From contig NZ_JACHCM010000002.1 of assembly GCF_014200755.1 (NCBI RefSeq), forward strand, positions 1-64,000: a stretch of 64,000 nt of DNA, given 5' to 3'. A program made the position numbers and the translations under genes. Under the pieces are notes generated by a model that was not told the DNA's origin, ran no database searches, and was given only the letters and a program-made list of their open reading frames with translations. Shown piece after piece: positions 62,143 to 64,000 of this stretch. The stretch comes from Rhodanobacter sp. ANJX3. GTDB taxonomy: Bacteria > Pseudomonadota > Gammaproteobacteria > Xanthomonadales > Rhodanobacteraceae. The first letter of the stretch is position 1. Every line of letters starts with the position of its first letter.

Positions 62143-62247
62143 GGGCGTCTCCAAAAAGCGGCGGGGGAATCCGGGCAACCGGATCATGCGCCGGCCACGG
62201 TAAAATTTGTATCGGCCCGACCGCCGGCGCACCGCTACAATGCGGCA

Positions 62248-63441
62248 ATGACCAAGCCAGCCCCCTTTCCGATTGAAGTCCGCGGCAGCGCCAGACAGCC
62301 GTTGGGCATGACGCCCGCCCAGTTCCTGCGCGATTACTGGCAAAAGCGCCCCCTGCTGATCCGCAACGCGTTCGCCGATTTCGAGCCGCCGCTGCAGCCG
62401 GACGATCTGGCCGGCCTGGCTTGCGAGACCGGCGTGTTGGCGCGGCTTATCGTGCACGATGAAAAGCGCGATCGCTGGCACGTCCATCCCGGCCCTTTGA
62501 GCGAAGATGATTTCGCCAAAACGCCGAAGGATCACTGGACCCTGCTGGTGCAGGACGTCGACAAGTGGGACGCCGATGTCGCCGCGCTTCTGGAACACTT
62601 CCGCTTTCTGCCGAGCTGGCGCGTCGACGACATCATGATTTCGTACGCCCAGGAAGGCGGCGGCGTCGGCGCGCATGTCGATCAGTACGACGTGTTCCTG
62701 CTGCAGGGCATCGGTCAGCGCCATTGGGCCATCAGCACCGACCCGGCTGCGCCGAAGGACTTTCGCCACGACGTCGAGCTGAAGCAGCTGGCGCACTTCG
62801 AATCGACGAACGAGTGGATGCTCGATCCCGGCGACATGCTTTATCTACCGCCCGGCGTGCCGCACGACGGCGTCGCGTTTGGCGGCCCTTGCATGACGCT
62901 GTCGATCGGCATGCGCGCCCCCTCGCAGGCCGAACTGACCGGCGATCTGGCCGACCATATCGCCGAGCGACTGCCCGAGGAGCTGCGCTACGCCGATCCC
63001 GACCTGACGCCCGCCAAGGCTACCGGCGAGATCGATCGCGCCGCGATCGAACGCCTGAAAGTCGCGCTGCCATTTGCCGCTGCGCTGGACGACGCCATGC
63101 TGCGCGACTGGTTCGGCCGCTTTATCACCCGCTATCGCAACGCACAGGTGCCCGCCGCGCTGGACAAGCCGGTGAGCGAGGCGGCCTTCGACAAGCAACT
63201 CGATGCTCAACCCACCCTGCTTCGTCATCCGTGGTCGCGCATGGCGTGGACACGCGCAAAATCCGGCTGCACGCTGTTCGTCAGCGGTCACGCGTATCCG
63301 GCCACGCCGGCGCTCGCGCAGCAGCTGTGCGAACAGCGTGAGATCGCACTTGCCGGCAAACTGGGCGCCGCCGAAAAGGCCCTGCTGCTCGCGCTCGTCA
63401 ACGATGGTCACCTACTGATACAAAAGTCGCGCCGCCGGTGA
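62248..63441 (+). CDS. roxA: ribosomal protein uL16 3-hydroxylase (JmjC oxygenase)
   Basis: A 397-aa cupin/JmjC Fe(II)/2-oxoglutarate oxygenase of the YcfD/RoxA family. It hydroxylates an arginine of ribosomal protein L16. The iron ligands are H143 and D145 (AHVDQYDVF) and H206 (PPGVPHDG). The C-terminal winged-helix-like region is full length. I use ATG 62248 (MTKPAP). It overlaps the next gene by GTGA. Confidence 0.93.
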   Translation: MTKPAPFPIEVRGSARQPLGMTPAQFLRDYWQKRPLLIRNAFADFEPPLQPDDLAGLACETGVLARLIVHDEKRDRWHVHPGPLSEDDFAKTPKDHWTLLVQDVDKWDADVAALLEHFRFLPSWRVDDIMISYAQEGGGVGAHVDQYDVFLLQGIGQRHWAISTDPAAPKDFRHDVELKQLAHFESTNEWMLDPGDMLYLPPGVPHDGVAFGGPCMTLSIGMRAPSQAELTGDLADHIAERLPEELRYADPDLTPAKATGEIDRAAIERLKVALPFAAALDDAMLRDWFGRFITRYRNAQVPAALDKPVSEAAFDKQLDAQPTLLRHPWSRMAWTRAKSGCTLFVSGHAYPATPALAQQLCEQREIALAGKLGAAEKALLLALVNDGHLLIQKSRRR

Positions 63442-64000
63442 AACTGCAGAGCTTCCATGTCGGCATCACCGATTGGTCGAAGGAACGCGACCGCGCGGCG
63501 CTGATCGGCATTCGCCAGCAGGTTTTCGTGATGGAACAAGGCGTGCCGGAAGCGCGCGAACGCGATGGCATCGACCCCGAATGCTGGCACGTGCTGGCGC
63601 GCGACGAGGCCGGCCAGCCGATCGGCTGCGCGCGCCTGTCGCCGGACCACAAGATCGGTCGCATGGCGGTGCTGCGCGAATGGCGCGGTCAGGGCGTCGG
63701 CGTGGCGCTGCTGCGCACACTGATTCAGCGTGCCCGCACGCTGGGCTGGAGCGAGGTCGCGCTTGCCGCCCAGGTCAGTGCGATCGGCTTCTATGAGCGC
63801 GAAGGTTTCATCGCGCACGGCAATGTATTCGACGACGCCGGCCTGCCACACCGCGCGATGTCGCTGACGTTTTCGGATGAAGCCGATGGCGATATCGCAC
63901 CGCCGCGCGATATCGGCGAGCTGCCCGTCGCCAGCCGGGCCGACGCCGCGATAGCGCGCCTGCAGGTGCTAGGCGACGCGCGTCACCGTCTTTGCATTCA
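63438..64000 (+). CDS. GNAT N-acetyltransferase, extended form (3' end outside window)
   Basis: The start is GTG 63438, overlapping the roxA stop. The reading frame is open to the end of the window (187 codons). Residues 1-140 form a GNAT domain: RQQVFVMEQGVPEARERDG, then the acetyl-CoA loop REWRGQGVGVALL and AIGFYEREGF. After about 145 a non-GNAT extension begins. This two-part layout is common in xanthomonads, where the C-terminal part continues for about another 150 residues. Substrate unknown; ElaA-like similarity in the first part. Partial. Confidence 0.9.
   Translation, partial: MKLQSFHVGITDWSKERDRAALIGIRQQVFVMEQGVPEARERDGIDPECWHVLARDEAGQPIGCARLSPDHKIGRMAVLREWRGQGVGVALLRTLIQRARTLGWSEVALAAQVSAIGFYEREGFIAHGNVFDDAGLPHRAMSLTFSDEADGDIAPPRDIGELPVASRADAAIARLQVLGDARHRLCI

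Noticed and set aside
61495-62247. 251-codon upstream extension of the RoxA frame
   Set aside because: Antisense to cysK; the RoxA family start is MTKPAP at 62248.

Overview
This is a chromosomal window from a high-GC gammaproteobacterium. It is most likely a xanthomonad of the Rhodanobacteraceae type (Dyella, Luteibacter or Rhodanobacter relatives). The reasons are the complete miaA-hfq-hflX-hflK-hflC-purA cluster, the TDH/KBL threonine pathway, the many OmpA, OmpV and OmpW-like envelope proteins, and the low-complexity tails on housekeeping proteins such as RluB, ScpB and Hfq. The placement is inferred from gene content only. No rRNA, tRNA or CRISPR array was seen.

Layout. 1-91: the last codons and right end of an IS5-type insertion sequence. 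112-4362: an orphan GAF histidine kinase, an amidase, and a pair of low-complexity genes (DUF6496 histone-like and proline-rich). 4647-6894: a low-GC two-gene cassette, a MazG-like NTP pyrophosphohydrolase followed by a PD-(D/E)XK plus Schlafen-type (DUF2075) helicase protein. This is the best candidate for a defence system. 7001-9578: an SDR oxidoreductase and a complete hipBA toxin-antitoxin operon with three operator copies on a 27-bp period. 9643-16012: the RNA-modification and membrane-protease-regulator cluster, all on the minus strand. 16169-23168: a secreted Gly/His-rich protein, tdh, a giant DUF748/AsmA-like protein and kbl. 23192-27696: an rRNA pseudouridine synthase, an OmpA-family protein with a TSP3 linker, a TerC family transporter behind a yybP-ykoY manganese riboswitch, and an OmpW-like barrel. 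27956-33451: prpC, prpB, mdh, an aminotransferase and a cyclophilin. 33754-35598: bipA/typA.

35698-39101 holds an OmpV-type porin, an orphan MbcA/ParS-like domain protein and an OmpR/EnvZ-like two-component system. Its response regulator is split by an in-frame TAA between the receiver and DNA-binding domains. 39319-43275: a cysteine-free OxyR-like regulator divergent from acnA. 43752-45851: fadD and a PilZ protein. 45852-46781: 930 bp with no convincing gene. 46782-50303: scpA, scpB and rluB, the last two overlapping. 50401-52367: a methionine/glutamine transaminase translationally coupled to an omega-amidase. 52435-54129: a LysR regulator divergent from azoR. 54330-58227: an envelope gene group, with a small secreted protein, a YtrA-type GntR repressor and an ABC-2 transporter behind a near-perfect palindromic operator, followed by a lipoprotein and a PDZ protein. 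58252-64000: fumC, purB, cysK, the ribosomal oxygenase roxA and a GNAT acetyltransferase that runs off the end.

Most of the window is ordinary central metabolism: TCA enzymes acnA, mdh and fumC; purine genes purA and purB; propionate genes prpB and prpC; threonine catabolism. The accessory material is the IS end, the MazG/helicase cassette and hipBA. The most unusual local features are the split response regulator, the phased hip operators, the cysteine-less OxyR-like protein and the YtrA operon headed by an unknown secreted protein.
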